A DNA stretch of 64,000 nt, from positions 1-64,000 of the forward strand of contig NZ_SSNA01000091.1 in the NCBI RefSeq assembly GCF_004799445.1. Reading direction: 5' to 3'. This DNA is from Bradyrhizobium sp. GTDB lineage: Bacteria > Pseudomonadota > Alphaproteobacteria > Rhizobiales > Xanthobacteraceae. A program made the position numbers and the translations under genes. The notes under the pieces are model-generated. The model was not told where the DNA came from and searched no databases. It saw nothing but the letters and a program-made list of their open reading frames with translations. Each line of letters begins with the position of its first letter. Position 1 is the stretch's first letter. This document shows positions 18,919-26,991 of the stretch, piece by piece.

Positions 18919-18919
18919 T
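18880..18919 (+). terminator. 9-bp hairpin followed by a T7 run
   Basis: CTGACGTCG and CGACGTCAG form a perfect 9-bp stem with an 8-nt loop, and seven T residues follow at 18913-18919. This looks like an intrinsic terminator for plus-strand transcription coming from the small protein gene. On the minus strand the same hairpin sits 14 nt after the histidine kinase stop codon but lacks a T-run. Confidence 0.5.
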
Positions 18920-20379
18920 CAAATCGATTTCGCCGCTGCGACCATTGCCGCTTTCGGGCTATCGGCCATTGCGTAAGGCTCTCGCGCTGAGGCTGTGTCC
19001 TTCCCGCTGACCTTCAATTCCTGCGTGTCTGGACAAATAATCTCCACACGGCAACCCGGGCCCGGGAAGATCGCCAACCGAAAGTCATGCAACTTTACAA
19101 TCGCAGTCACGAGATTGAGCCCGAGGCCTACACCGGGCGTATTTCTGATCTTGTCGGAGCGGTAAAAGCGCCGCTGCACTGCGTCGCGCTCCTGTTCGCT
19201 GATGCCGCAACCGGTGTCGGTCACGCGCACGATGGTTTCGCCTTCGACGCGCAGCAACTCAAGATCCACCCTTCCGCCTTCCGGCGTGAATTTGATGGCG
19301 TTGTCGATCAGGTTGGCGATCGCCTCGATCAACAGGTCGCGGTCGCCGCGCACGGTCAGATTGTTCGTCGCTGCCACGCGCAAGGCGATATCCTTGTTTT
19401 CGGCGATCGGCTCATAGATATCGCGCACCTCACCCAGCATGTCGTGCAGCGCGACGCAGCCGAAGGCCGCTGACCGACGGCTGTTTTCGATCTCCGCGAG
19501 CCGCAGCAGCGCTGTCACAATCGTCAGGGCCTGATCGATGCCCAGAATCGACCTGTCCACGACTCCCTGAAGCTGCTCCAGAGTGGTGGCGTTGGTGCGC
19601 CCGCGCTCCAACGCCAGCCGCGCGCGTGTCAGCGGCGTTCGTAGGTCGTGGGCGATATCATTGCCGACACCGGCGAGCGCGTTGATCATGGTTTCCATCT
19701 CGTCGAGCATGCCGTTGACGATGATCGCCAGTTTCGAGAACGGCTCATCGACGGAGCGATGCGGAAGCCGCTCGCGCAGATCACCGGCAATGATGCGCTG
19801 AACCCGCAGGTTGACCTCTTCGACGCGCCCCTGCGCGCGCATGCTCAGCCAGGCGCCGGCGAGCAGACAAAGACAAAAGCCCGGGACCAGACCGAGCGCG
19901 AGCGCCAGGCCAACAACATGGGAAATCTTCCTGGCTTCGTCGACTTCTCGCCCGATCACCACCATTTGACCGCTCGGCGTACGCCTCGCGATGGCACGGA
20001 TGACGCGAGTTTCTTTTCCGGTCGGAAGCATCCTGGTGATGGAGACGCTCTGAACTGAACTATCCGTCTTGAGCCCGGGCGGCAGCTGCTCCAGATTGCC
20101 GCCAACTCTGCGGCCGTCGCTATCGAACAGTCCGGCATACTGGACGTTGCGGGAATCCTCCTTCAGATGCTGATCGACTGAATATAGCCGGCGTTCTTCG
20201 GGCACTGCCGCAATGATGTTCAGCTCGCCGGCGATCACCATGTCGGACCGCGCGATTAGGTAGCTGTCGGTCTTCCAGTAGATGAAGCCGAACAGCGTGG
20301 TGACAAAGATTGCCAACACGCCGGCCACGGCCAGCGCCCAATGGAAGGTAGTCGAATGTATGAACTGCGGTGGGCGCAT
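18919..20379 (-). CDS. Sensor histidine kinase (HAMP-HisKA-HATPase)
   Basis: A 486-residue membrane kinase. TM1 is about residues 13-35, a periplasmic sensor of about 115 residues follows, and TM2 is about 154-180. A HAMP-like segment follows to residue 232. The phosphorylated histidine is H244 in NDIAHDLRTPLTRARLAL. The ATP-binding domain has NLIDNAIKFTP (N box), DTGCGISEQE (G1) and GVGLGLNLV (G2). It lies 65 bp downstream of its response regulator gene on the same strand. The signal is unknown. The adjacent NRAMP-type transporter gene makes a metal or envelope signal conceivable, which is speculation. Confidence 0.93.
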   Translation of the reverse strand: MRPPQFIHSTTFHWALAVAGVLAIFVTTLFGFIYWKTDSYLIARSDMVIAGELNIIAAVPEERRLYSVDQHLKEDSRNVQYAGLFDSDGRRVGGNLEQLPPGLKTDSSVQSVSITRMLPTGKETRVIRAIARRTPSGQMVVIGREVDEARKISHVVGLALALGLVPGFCLCLLAGAWLSMRAQGRVEEVNLRVQRIIAGDLRERLPHRSVDEPFSKLAIIVNGMLDEMETMINALAGVGNDIAHDLRTPLTRARLALERGRTNATTLEQLQGVVDRSILGIDQALTIVTALLRLAEIENSRRSAAFGCVALHDMLGEVRDIYEPIAENKDIALRVAATNNLTVRGDRDLLIEAIANLIDNAIKFTPEGGRVDLELLRVEGETIVRVTDTGCGISEQERDAVQRRFYRSDKIRNTPGVGLGLNLVTAIVKLHDFRLAIFPGPGCRVEIICPDTQELKVSGKDTASAREPYAMADSPKAAMVAAAKSI

Positions 20380-20444
20380 CAGATATTGCCAGTCGGTTCC
20401 TGCTTGACGTCAACGGCGACGCATCGCAGCCGGCCGTCTGAACT

Positions 20445-21122
20445 TTACGGTCCAGTCCGAAGAATGAACCCGGCCCCGCGGACATTGTGGATCAGAGGCA
20501 TATCGCTGGGCCCGTCGACCTTGTGCCGCAGCCGGCCCATATGCACGTCGACGAGGTTAGTCGCCGGAACGAATTTGTAATTCCAGACTTCCTCGAGCAG
20601 CATGGCCCGCGTCAGCACCTGATCGCTACGCTGCATCATATATTCGAGCAGGCGAAACTCGCGCGGCAGCAAATCGATCTCGCGATCTCCTCGTTTGACG
20701 GTGCGCGCGATCAGGTCGAGTTCCAGCGGTCCCGCCCGCAATGTCGTCTCGCGCGATTCCACGGGCCGGCGCAGCAGCGCTTCTATTCGCGCGATGAGCT
20801 CCACGAACGCAAATGGCTTGGTGAGATAGTCGTCACCTCCCATCCGCAATCCGCGCACGCGGTCATCGACCGCGCCAAGCGCGCTCAGCACCAGCACCGG
20901 GGTGCGCACCTGATCCTTGCGCAACGCCTCGATCACCGTCAGGCCATCCATGCCCGGCAGCAACCGATCGACGATCATGGCATCGGGCCGCAATGAGCGC
21001 GCCTTGTCGAGGCCTTCGATTCCGTTGGCCGCCCATTCGACCTCAAAGCCGCAATCGGCCAGTTCGGCGGTAATTTCTTCAGCGGTTTCGCTGTCATCCT
21101 CGATCAGAAGCAGTCTTGTCAT
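20445..21122 (-). CDS. OmpR/PhoB-family response regulator
   Basis: A 225-residue two-component regulator. The receiver domain has the acidic pair in LLIEDDSETAEE, phospho-acceptor D52 in IVDRLLPGMDG and K102 in DDYLTKPFAF. The C-terminal winged helix (about 130-222) includes LLPREFRLLEYMM, ATNLVDVHMGRLRHKVD and IHNVRGAGFIL. The open frame extends to 21323, but the ATG at 21120-21122 starts exactly at the receiver domain (MTRLLLIEDD). It is transcribed ahead of the histidine kinase gene. Confidence 0.94.
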   Translation of the reverse strand: MTRLLLIEDDSETAEEITAELADCGFEVEWAANGIEGLDKARSLRPDAMIVDRLLPGMDGLTVIEALRKDQVRTPVLVLSALGAVDDRVRGLRMGGDDYLTKPFAFVELIARIEALLRRPVESRETTLRAGPLELDLIARTVKRGDREIDLLPREFRLLEYMMQRSDQVLTRAMLLEEVWNYKFVPATNLVDVHMGRLRHKVDGPSDMPLIHNVRGAGFILRTGP

Positions 21123-21599
21123 CGGCCGACCCTCAACCGCCCCGAGATTATTCGTCGCGCTTGAGCTTCGAACTTTCGAAGCCATGGGCCTGCCCGAAAC
21201 CAATGCCACCATGTCAACGTCCCGCAATGCCGTGAGGTTCGCCGAACGACCAGCCGATCGCTGTCGTGCGTCAAGTAACATAGGCGCGATTGCCGGCCCC
21301 GCCACTAAATTGGCTGTTAACATTTACGTGTCCGCGCAGTTCGACGATCGCTGCAATCGGCTTGTGTCGCGCAACCGGCAGCACCTGCTGTTTCTATTTC
21401 AGCTAGCCGTCTGGAGCACTGAAAATCAAATTTAATGAAATTCCCGGATTCCGAGCTGAACAACGCCCTCGACCAATCAAGTATCGGTGATTTCCCCGTG
21501 CCTTGACTCAGAATTGGTTGAGAACGGAAACAGTCGCACCGAGCCCCACGTCAAGGCGATCAAGGGCGGCGCACTTTCGTACGGGTACGGGATTCAAGC
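21123..21599. other. 477-bp intergenic region upstream of the two-component operon
   Basis: This stretch lies between the response regulator start and the end of the transporter gene, and I find no supported gene in it. It contains the perfect palindrome at 21165-21182 and an AT-richer patch around 21420-21440. It probably holds the promoter of the two-component operon. Confidence 0.45.
21165..21182. promoter_or_regulatory. Perfect inverted repeat in the response regulator leader
   Basis: GCTTCGAA and TTCGAAGC are separated by two bases, giving an 18-bp element 42 bp upstream of the response regulator start. It is a plausible operator. OmpR-type regulators usually bind direct repeats, so an unrelated repressor or an RNA hairpin is equally possible. 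Confidence 0.4.
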
Positions 21600-22916
21600 C
21601 TAACCGGGGACAAGCATCAGGACGGCCGCTAAGCCCATGACCGCGGCCCCGATCCAGCCAAGGGCCACGATCGCCCGGCTCGACGTGAACGCGCCCATCA
21701 CCGACTTGCTGGAGGCGATCAGGATGATCACCACCATCAAGGGAACTGCGACCACGCCATTGATCACGGCGCTCCAGAACAGGGCCTTCATCGGACTGAT
21801 GGGCGAATATTGGATGACCAATCCGGCAAGCACGCTGATAGCGATCACGGCATAGAAACCGCGCGCATTCTTCGGGCTTCGTTCAAGGCCCGATTTCCAG
21901 CCCATGGCCTCCGCGAGCGCATAGGCGGCGGACCCGGCGAGCACCGGCACGCCGATCAACCCGACGCCAAGGATGCCGATCGCAAACAGGAGAAAGGCGA
22001 ATTCGCCTGCCAGCGGCCGCAGCGCGCTCGCCGCCTGCGCGGCGGTCTGAATGTCGGTAGTTCCCGACACGTGGAGCGTGACGGCGGTGGCGAGGATGAT
22101 GAAATAGGCCGCGAGGTCGGAAACGAACATTCCGCTCCAGGTATCCCAGCGGATGCGCCGGAGTTCCGTGCGCGCCGCTTTCGGATCCTCTAACAGCGGC
22201 GCGGCGCTCCGCTTGGCACGCATGTCCTCGACTTCTTGCGACGCCTGCCAGAAGAACAGGTATGGGCTGATGGTGGTCCCGAAGATGCCAACGATCACGG
22301 CGGCGGTGTTGAAATTCAGCGTCAGCTTCGGCCACACGGTCCTCAGCGCCACCTCTCCCCAGGGAACATGCACCGTGAACAGGACGGCGGCATAGGCCAG
22401 CAGCGAGAGCGTCAGCCATTTGAGGAAAAAGACGTATCGGTGATACGGGACAAAAATCTGAAGCAGCAGCGTCACCAATACAAAAAACACCGTCATGAGG
22501 TGGCGATCGACGCCGCTGACCAGTTCCGCGACTTCCCCCATGGCCGCGACATCGGCCGCAATGTTCAACGTGTTGGCGATCAACAGCAGCAAGACCACGC
22601 CCTTGAGCACGATGGGCGGGAACGCGGTCTTGATATTGGCAGCCAGTCCTTCGCCGGTGACCCGTCCGATTTGCGCACACATGGACTGGATCGCGGACAT
22701 CAGCGGATACGCCAACGGCATGGTCCAGAGCATGTCGAGGCCGAACTGGGCGCCCGCCTGGGAATAGGTCGCAATGCCGCTCGGATCGTCGTCGGCTGCC
22801 CCGGTAATCAACCCGGGACCGAGCCGGGCCAATGGATGCGCCTTCACGCGCGCCCAGAGAGCCGCAAGCGATTTCGCTCGCGGAGATTTCCTGGCGCTCT
22901 CCTTGGACGGTTGCAC
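21600..22916 (-). CDS. NRAMP (SLC11) family divalent cation transporter with altered metal-site motifs
   Basis: A 438-residue integral membrane protein with about eleven hydrophobic segments. TM1 carries DDDPSGIATYSQAGAQFG, with DPSG at residues 44-47 where classical MntH has DPGN. TM6 carries GTTISPYLFFWQ, with ISPY at 216-219 where MntH has MPH. Both changes remove residues that coordinate Mn2+ or Fe2+, so the substrate may be Mg2+ or another ion, as reported for NRAMP-related Mg transporters. The start is GTG at 22914-22916 with AAGGTAAG upstream. The gene precedes the two-component operon on the same strand. Confidence 0.87.
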   Translation of the reverse strand: MQPSKESARKSPRAKSLAALWARVKAHPLARLGPGLITGAADDDPSGIATYSQAGAQFGLDMLWTMPLAYPLMSAIQSMCAQIGRVTGEGLAANIKTAFPPIVLKGVVLLLLIANTLNIAADVAAMGEVAELVSGVDRHLMTVFFVLVTLLLQIFVPYHRYVFFLKWLTLSLLAYAAVLFTVHVPWGEVALRTVWPKLTLNFNTAAVIVGIFGTTISPYLFFWQASQEVEDMRAKRSAAPLLEDPKAARTELRRIRWDTWSGMFVSDLAAYFIILATAVTLHVSGTTDIQTAAQAASALRPLAGEFAFLLFAIGILGVGLIGVPVLAGSAAYALAEAMGWKSGLERSPKNARGFYAVIAISVLAGLVIQYSPISPMKALFWSAVINGVVAVPLMVVIILIASSKSVMGAFTSSRAIVALGWIGAAVMGLAAVLMLVPG

Positions 22917-23002
22917 AGCGTCTTACCTTGTTCCAGCGAGAATCAGGGACGGGTATCTTTGCCGACCGGCCTCACCGCCGTCCATAGGCCCAGCGGAGTT
23001 TT

Positions 23003-23029
23003 GGAACATATGCCCATAGGAACATATGC
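23003..23029. promoter_or_regulatory. Two 11-bp direct repeats upstream of the NRAMP-type gene
   Basis: GGAACATATGC occurs at 23003-23013 and again at 23019-23029, a 16-bp period, each followed by N-C. The pair lies 87-113 bp upstream of the transporter start, in the 127-bp gap after the GMC oxidoreductase gene. It is a candidate binding site for a regulator of the transporter gene. Confidence 0.5.
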
Positions 23030-23043
23030 ACGGATTCGGTGGA

Positions 23044-24738
23044 TCATTGTGACAGCAGGGCGTCGCTGATCTTTTCCGCGATCATGATCGTCGGGATATT
23101 GGTATTGGCGGTGGGCAGACGCGGCATCACGGATGCATCGGCCACATAAAGGTTCTCGCTGCCGATCACCTTGCCGCCGGGATCGACGACCGCATGTGAA
23201 TCCGAGGGATCGCCCATCCTGCACGTCCCGGTCGGGTGCCAGACGCCGAACACGCTGCGACGGACGAAATCCGCAAGCGCCTGATCGTCCTCGATGACGT
23301 CCTTGAACGCGATCCCGTTGAGCAAGAATTGCCTGATCAAGAGGTGGCGGAGCTTTGCGGGAATGTCCAGCAGGGCGCCGAGGACCGATGCAGCGATGCC
23401 GTTGGCGCGGCCGACCCCGCTCAACTGCTTGATCCGCGGCGAATATGAGGCTGGAAAGAAATCGTCCGGCGCGGAATTAAGCACTGGATTGACGACCAGC
23501 CGGGCGAGCATTCGCACCGCCGCCATCATCCGTTCGAGATCACGCGAATCCTCGAGAAGATTGAGCTCGACCGACGGATAGCGGCCCGGGTCAGGCGAGA
23601 CCAGCGAGACCCGCCCGGCGGAAAACGGCCGGTTGCACCAGAGAAAATAAAGACCGAGTCTCGCCCCCAGCCGATGCCAGCCGGCGCGGGCCGAAGCGGT
23701 GACATACATGTCGGAGCGATCGCACCCCTCGCATCCGGACGAATAGCGCAGCGCAACGAAGCTCGCCCGCCTTTGCGACAGCGGCAGCCTGAGCGCGCGA
23801 GGCAGAAACTGACAAAAGGTCAGCGCGGGATGATCACGCAAATTGCCGCCGACGCCGGGGCGGGCGATCGCGACCCCGATTCCAAGCGCGCCGAGCGCGG
23901 CCGGCGGGCCTATCCCGGCCCGCAACAGCATGGCAGGCGACTGGATGGCGCCCGCCGTCACGATCACGCGCCGCGCGCGGATGAAGACGTTCTCGCCATC
24001 GCGAAGGACGCGAACACCCTCGGCGCGCCGGCCATCCATGACGAGTCCCGCGACATGCGTGCCGGACCAAATTGCGAGATTGCCGCGCCGGCGCGTCGCC
24101 GCGTCGAGATAGGCCGCGGCGGATGACACACGACGATCATTCCGATTGGAGAAGGCCGGAGGGAAAACTCCATCCTCGAACTCGGTATTCTGATCCTGCC
24201 GGAACGGCACGCCGCTTTCAGCGAAGGCGGCGCCAACGGCAGCACCAAATGGAGGCCAGTTCGGTCGTGAAATTCGGCGGATCGGTATCGGCCCATCCTT
24301 GCCGTGCAGCGCGCCTTCGAAATCAAGGTCGGTTTCCAGTTTGCGAAAATAGGGCAGCACATCGTCCCAGCCCCAGCCTTCGGCGCCAAGGTCACGCCAC
24401 TCGTCATAGTCACGCGGCAGACCGCGATTGGCCGATTGCACGTTGATGCTGGAGCCGCCCCCCATCACACGCGCCTGCTCGTAGGCGCGCGTGACCGCCG
24501 CCGCGTTTCCCACCCGCCCGGCAGAGGCGGTAAGTCCCGGCCAGATGTAGCGGTCGCCGAAGAACAACGGCATCGGGTAGCTGTCGAGGATCTCGGCCGG
24601 CTCCGCACCGGGCACGGTATCCCTGCCCGCCTCGATCAGCAGCACGCGGCGGGCGCCGTTCGCCGACAGGCGATTGGCGACCACGCAGCCGGCCGATCCA
24701 CCGCCGACAACGATATCGTCGAACGCAAGTTCGTTCAT
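23044..24738 (-). CDS. hmfH: GMC-family FAD oxidoreductase, probable HMF/furfural oxidoreductase
   Basis: A 564-residue glucose-methanol-choline enzyme. The FAD-binding N-terminus is VVGGGSAGCVVANRLS, followed by VMGGGSSINVQ. The catalytic pair is H501 in VWHPTGTCRMG and N545 in TANTNIPTIMIAEK, 44 residues apart as in choline oxidase and HMF oxidase. In this cluster it would oxidise 5-hydroxymethylfurfural and intermediates to 2,5-furandicarboxylate and furfural to 2-furoate. The symbol rests on neighbours (hmfABCDE-like operon, UbiD, UbiX). By sequence alone it could be another alcohol oxidoreductase. It lies 52 bp downstream of the MFS gene. Confidence 0.78.
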   Translation of the reverse strand: MNELAFDDIVVGGGSAGCVVANRLSANGARRVLLIEAGRDTVPGAEPAEILDSYPMPLFFGDRYIWPGLTASAGRVGNAAAVTRAYEQARVMGGGSSINVQSANRGLPRDYDEWRDLGAEGWGWDDVLPYFRKLETDLDFEGALHGKDGPIPIRRISRPNWPPFGAAVGAAFAESGVPFRQDQNTEFEDGVFPPAFSNRNDRRVSSAAAYLDAATRRRGNLAIWSGTHVAGLVMDGRRAEGVRVLRDGENVFIRARRVIVTAGAIQSPAMLLRAGIGPPAALGALGIGVAIARPGVGGNLRDHPALTFCQFLPRALRLPLSQRRASFVALRYSSGCEGCDRSDMYVTASARAGWHRLGARLGLYFLWCNRPFSAGRVSLVSPDPGRYPSVELNLLEDSRDLERMMAAVRMLARLVVNPVLNSAPDDFFPASYSPRIKQLSGVGRANGIAASVLGALLDIPAKLRHLLIRQFLLNGIAFKDVIEDDQALADFVRRSVFGVWHPTGTCRMGDPSDSHAVVDPGGKVIGSENLYVADASVMPRLPTANTNIPTIMIAEKISDALLSQ

Positions 24739-24790
24739 GGCACCCGCTCCGGCAAAGCGGCAACCGATCCCATGGCCGCCGCCCGCGACA

Positions 24791-26122
24791 TCAGCGGAAA
24801 TCTCCCTTGGTCTCCGGGATCAGCAGCGCGCCGGTCAGGTAGATGAAGAAGATGACGACGACGAAGATCGACAACGACATCGGGATTTGCGCCGGGCTTG
24901 CACTTGCGAGCGAAACGAAGGTCGGCATCATGCCGCCCAGCGCAAAGCCGATATTCCAGGATAGACCGGTCCCGCTGGCGCGGATTTCGGTCGGGAACCG
25001 TTCGTTGAGAAAGATCAGGATCGGCGCATAGCCGGCGTTTCCGAGGAAGGCGATCGCCAGCGCATAAAGCGTGATGACGCTGGTATCGGTGGCCTTCGCC
25101 ATGCCGAGATAGCAGACGGGCAGCAGCACCAGCATGCCGACGCCGACCAAGAGGAACGTCTTCTTGCGGCCGATATAGTCGCTGAGGCCGCCGAAGAAGA
25201 CCGCCGACACCATCGCAATCACGCTGGCGCCCATCAGGATCAGCGACGAGACGCTATTGGGAACGCCGTTCACCACCTTGAGAAAGGACGGAAGATAGCC
25301 GGAGGTCAGGTAGTAGCCCGCGCCGCCGCCGAACGTAATCAGCAGGTTGAGAAACAGGACGTTGCGCCAGCCGCTCGAAAACAGCTTCTTCACCGGCTTG
25401 TCGGTCGCGACAATGGTACCGGCCGCCTTGCGCTTCTGCTGTTCCTTGAAAAACGGGGATTCCTCGAGATTGTTGAAGATGAACCAGCCGAGCAGCGAGC
25501 TCAGCAGCCCGGCGAAGAACATACACCGCCATCCCCACACCGCGAATGCATCCCCGGGAAACAGCGATGACATCACCAGGAACACGAACGAGGCCAGCAG
25601 CGCGCCGATGCCAGCACCGCCGCCGCCGACCAGACCGGACATCGCTCCACGCCGGTTCGGCGCGGCCCATTCGGTGCCGATGGTGTGGGTCGAGGCCACC
25701 ACGCCGCCGACAAAAATGCCCTGAACCAGACGCAAGATCAGAAACAGCGCGGGCGCAACGTACCCCGCCTGGGCGATCGTCGGCAGCAGACCGAACGCGG
25801 CCGTGCTGATACCGACGCCCACGATCGCGACAAACATCGCGTTCTTGCGGCCGTGGACGTCCGCGTAATGACCAAAGATCGCGGAGCCGACGGGACGCAT
25901 CAACAGCGTCACCGCGAACGAGGCGTAGACCGCCGCCAGCGACAATGTCGGGATGCTTGAGGGAAAGAACAGCGCACCGACGACCGGGGCAACATACAAA
26001 AGAATGAACAGATCAAATAGATCCAGCGACCATCCCAGCAGCGATGCCACGATGGCGTTTCGCATTTGCCTCGTTGCGGCGGGCGAGCCCGCCTCAACAC
26101 CCTCTAGATTAGCAATTGACAT
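24791..26122 (-). CDS. MFS transporter, metabolite:H+ symporter type
   Basis: A 443-residue permease with twelve predicted membrane segments. LLMRPVGSAIFGHYADVHGRK is the loop 2-3 motif of the metabolite:H+ and aromatic-acid symporter subgroups (residues about 73-93), repeated as GGLSDYIGRKK in the second half. GGAGGGAT precedes the ATG. It lies between the hydrolase and GMC oxidoreductase genes of the furoate-type cluster, 42 bp after the former, so furoate, HMF or furandicarboxylate is the likely cargo. This corresponds to the HmfT role but the substrate is inferred from context. Confidence 0.85.
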   Translation of the reverse strand: MSIANLEGVEAGSPAATRQMRNAIVASLLGWSLDLFDLFILLYVAPVVGALFFPSSIPTLSLAAVYASFAVTLLMRPVGSAIFGHYADVHGRKNAMFVAIVGVGISTAAFGLLPTIAQAGYVAPALFLILRLVQGIFVGGVVASTHTIGTEWAAPNRRGAMSGLVGGGGAGIGALLASFVFLVMSSLFPGDAFAVWGWRCMFFAGLLSSLLGWFIFNNLEESPFFKEQQKRKAAGTIVATDKPVKKLFSSGWRNVLFLNLLITFGGGAGYYLTSGYLPSFLKVVNGVPNSVSSLILMGASVIAMVSAVFFGGLSDYIGRKKTFLLVGVGMLVLLPVCYLGMAKATDTSVITLYALAIAFLGNAGYAPILIFLNERFPTEIRASGTGLSWNIGFALGGMMPTFVSLASASPAQIPMSLSIFVVVIFFIYLTGALLIPETKGDFR

Positions 26123-26164
26123 TTTATCCCTCCGTTTTTCACCCCAAATGGCTTTTTGTTAGTT

Positions 26165-26971
26165 TCAGCGCCCAACGAATTTTGGCGGACGTTTTGCGTT
26201 GAAGGCTTCGACGCCTTCCTTGAAATCATCCGATTGACGCAGACGGCTGTAGCAATGGCCTTCAAGTTCGATCGCGACCGTCAGCGTCGAGTCTTCGGTA
26301 TCGTTCAGCAGCTTCTTCGCCGTTCGTTGCGCCAGCGGAGAGAAGGTGCGGAGCTCATCGACCAGCTTGTCGGTTGCGGTCTCGAGCTCGGCATCGGCCA
26401 CGCATTCGGTCGCGATGCCCCAGTCGAACGCCTGCTTGGCGGAAATTCGCTTCGACCGCATCACGATGTCCTTGGTGCGGGTGATGCCGATCATCTTCTG
26501 CAAGCGCGCGGAACCGCCCGAGCCCGGTATCTGGCCAAGCTTCTGCTCGGGCAACGCGTAAAGCGTCGTTTCCGATGCAATCCGGAAATCGCAGGCCAGC
26601 GACAGCTCGAAGCCGACCCCGAAGCAATAGCCCCGGTTGGCGACGATCACCGGTTTCGAACAGCGCGTCGGCGAGGCGATATTCCATGCAAGCTTGGAGA
26701 CTTTTTCAGGTGTGGCTTCCATGAAGCCGCCGATATTGCCGCCGCTGGAAAAATGCTCGCCGACCGACCGGACCACGATGATCCGCACCCGCGTATCCTC
26801 GTCCAGCGTCTCGAATACCAGCCGCAACTGATCGCGCTGCGGCATCGACACCACATTGTAGGGCGGCCGGTTGAGGATGATATCGGCGCGCTCATGCGCC
26901 TCGTCGATCTCAACCTGGAACCCGTCGAGCTTGGCTAATCTCGCGTCCGCGAATGAATAGGCAGAGGACAT
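26165..26971 (-). CDS. hmfE: Enoyl-CoA hydratase/isomerase family enzyme, probable 2-oxoglutaryl-CoA hydrolase
   Basis: A 268-residue crotonase-fold enzyme. Both glutamates of the classical hydratase site are retained, one in GVGFELSLACD and one in YALPEQKLGQIPGSGG, and the oxyanion hole is in SSGGNIGGF. It is the fifth gene of the set, matching HmfE, which releases 2-oxoglutarate from the ring-opened CoA thioester. The frame extends upstream, but ATG 26969-26971 with AGAAAGGAAG is chosen. It starts 20 bp after the ligase stop. A hydratase role on another aromatic CoA ester remains possible. Confidence 0.8.
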   Translation of the reverse strand: MSSAYSFADARLAKLDGFQVEIDEAHERADIILNRPPYNVVSMPQRDQLRLVFETLDEDTRVRIIVVRSVGEHFSSGGNIGGFMEATPEKVSKLAWNIASPTRCSKPVIVANRGYCFGVGFELSLACDFRIASETTLYALPEQKLGQIPGSGGSARLQKMIGITRTKDIVMRSKRISAKQAFDWGIATECVADAELETATDKLVDELRTFSPLAQRTAKKLLNDTEDSTLTVAIELEGHCYSRLRQSDDFKEGVEAFNAKRPPKFVGR

Positions 26972-26991
26972 GTTGCTTCCTTTCTGTTGTG

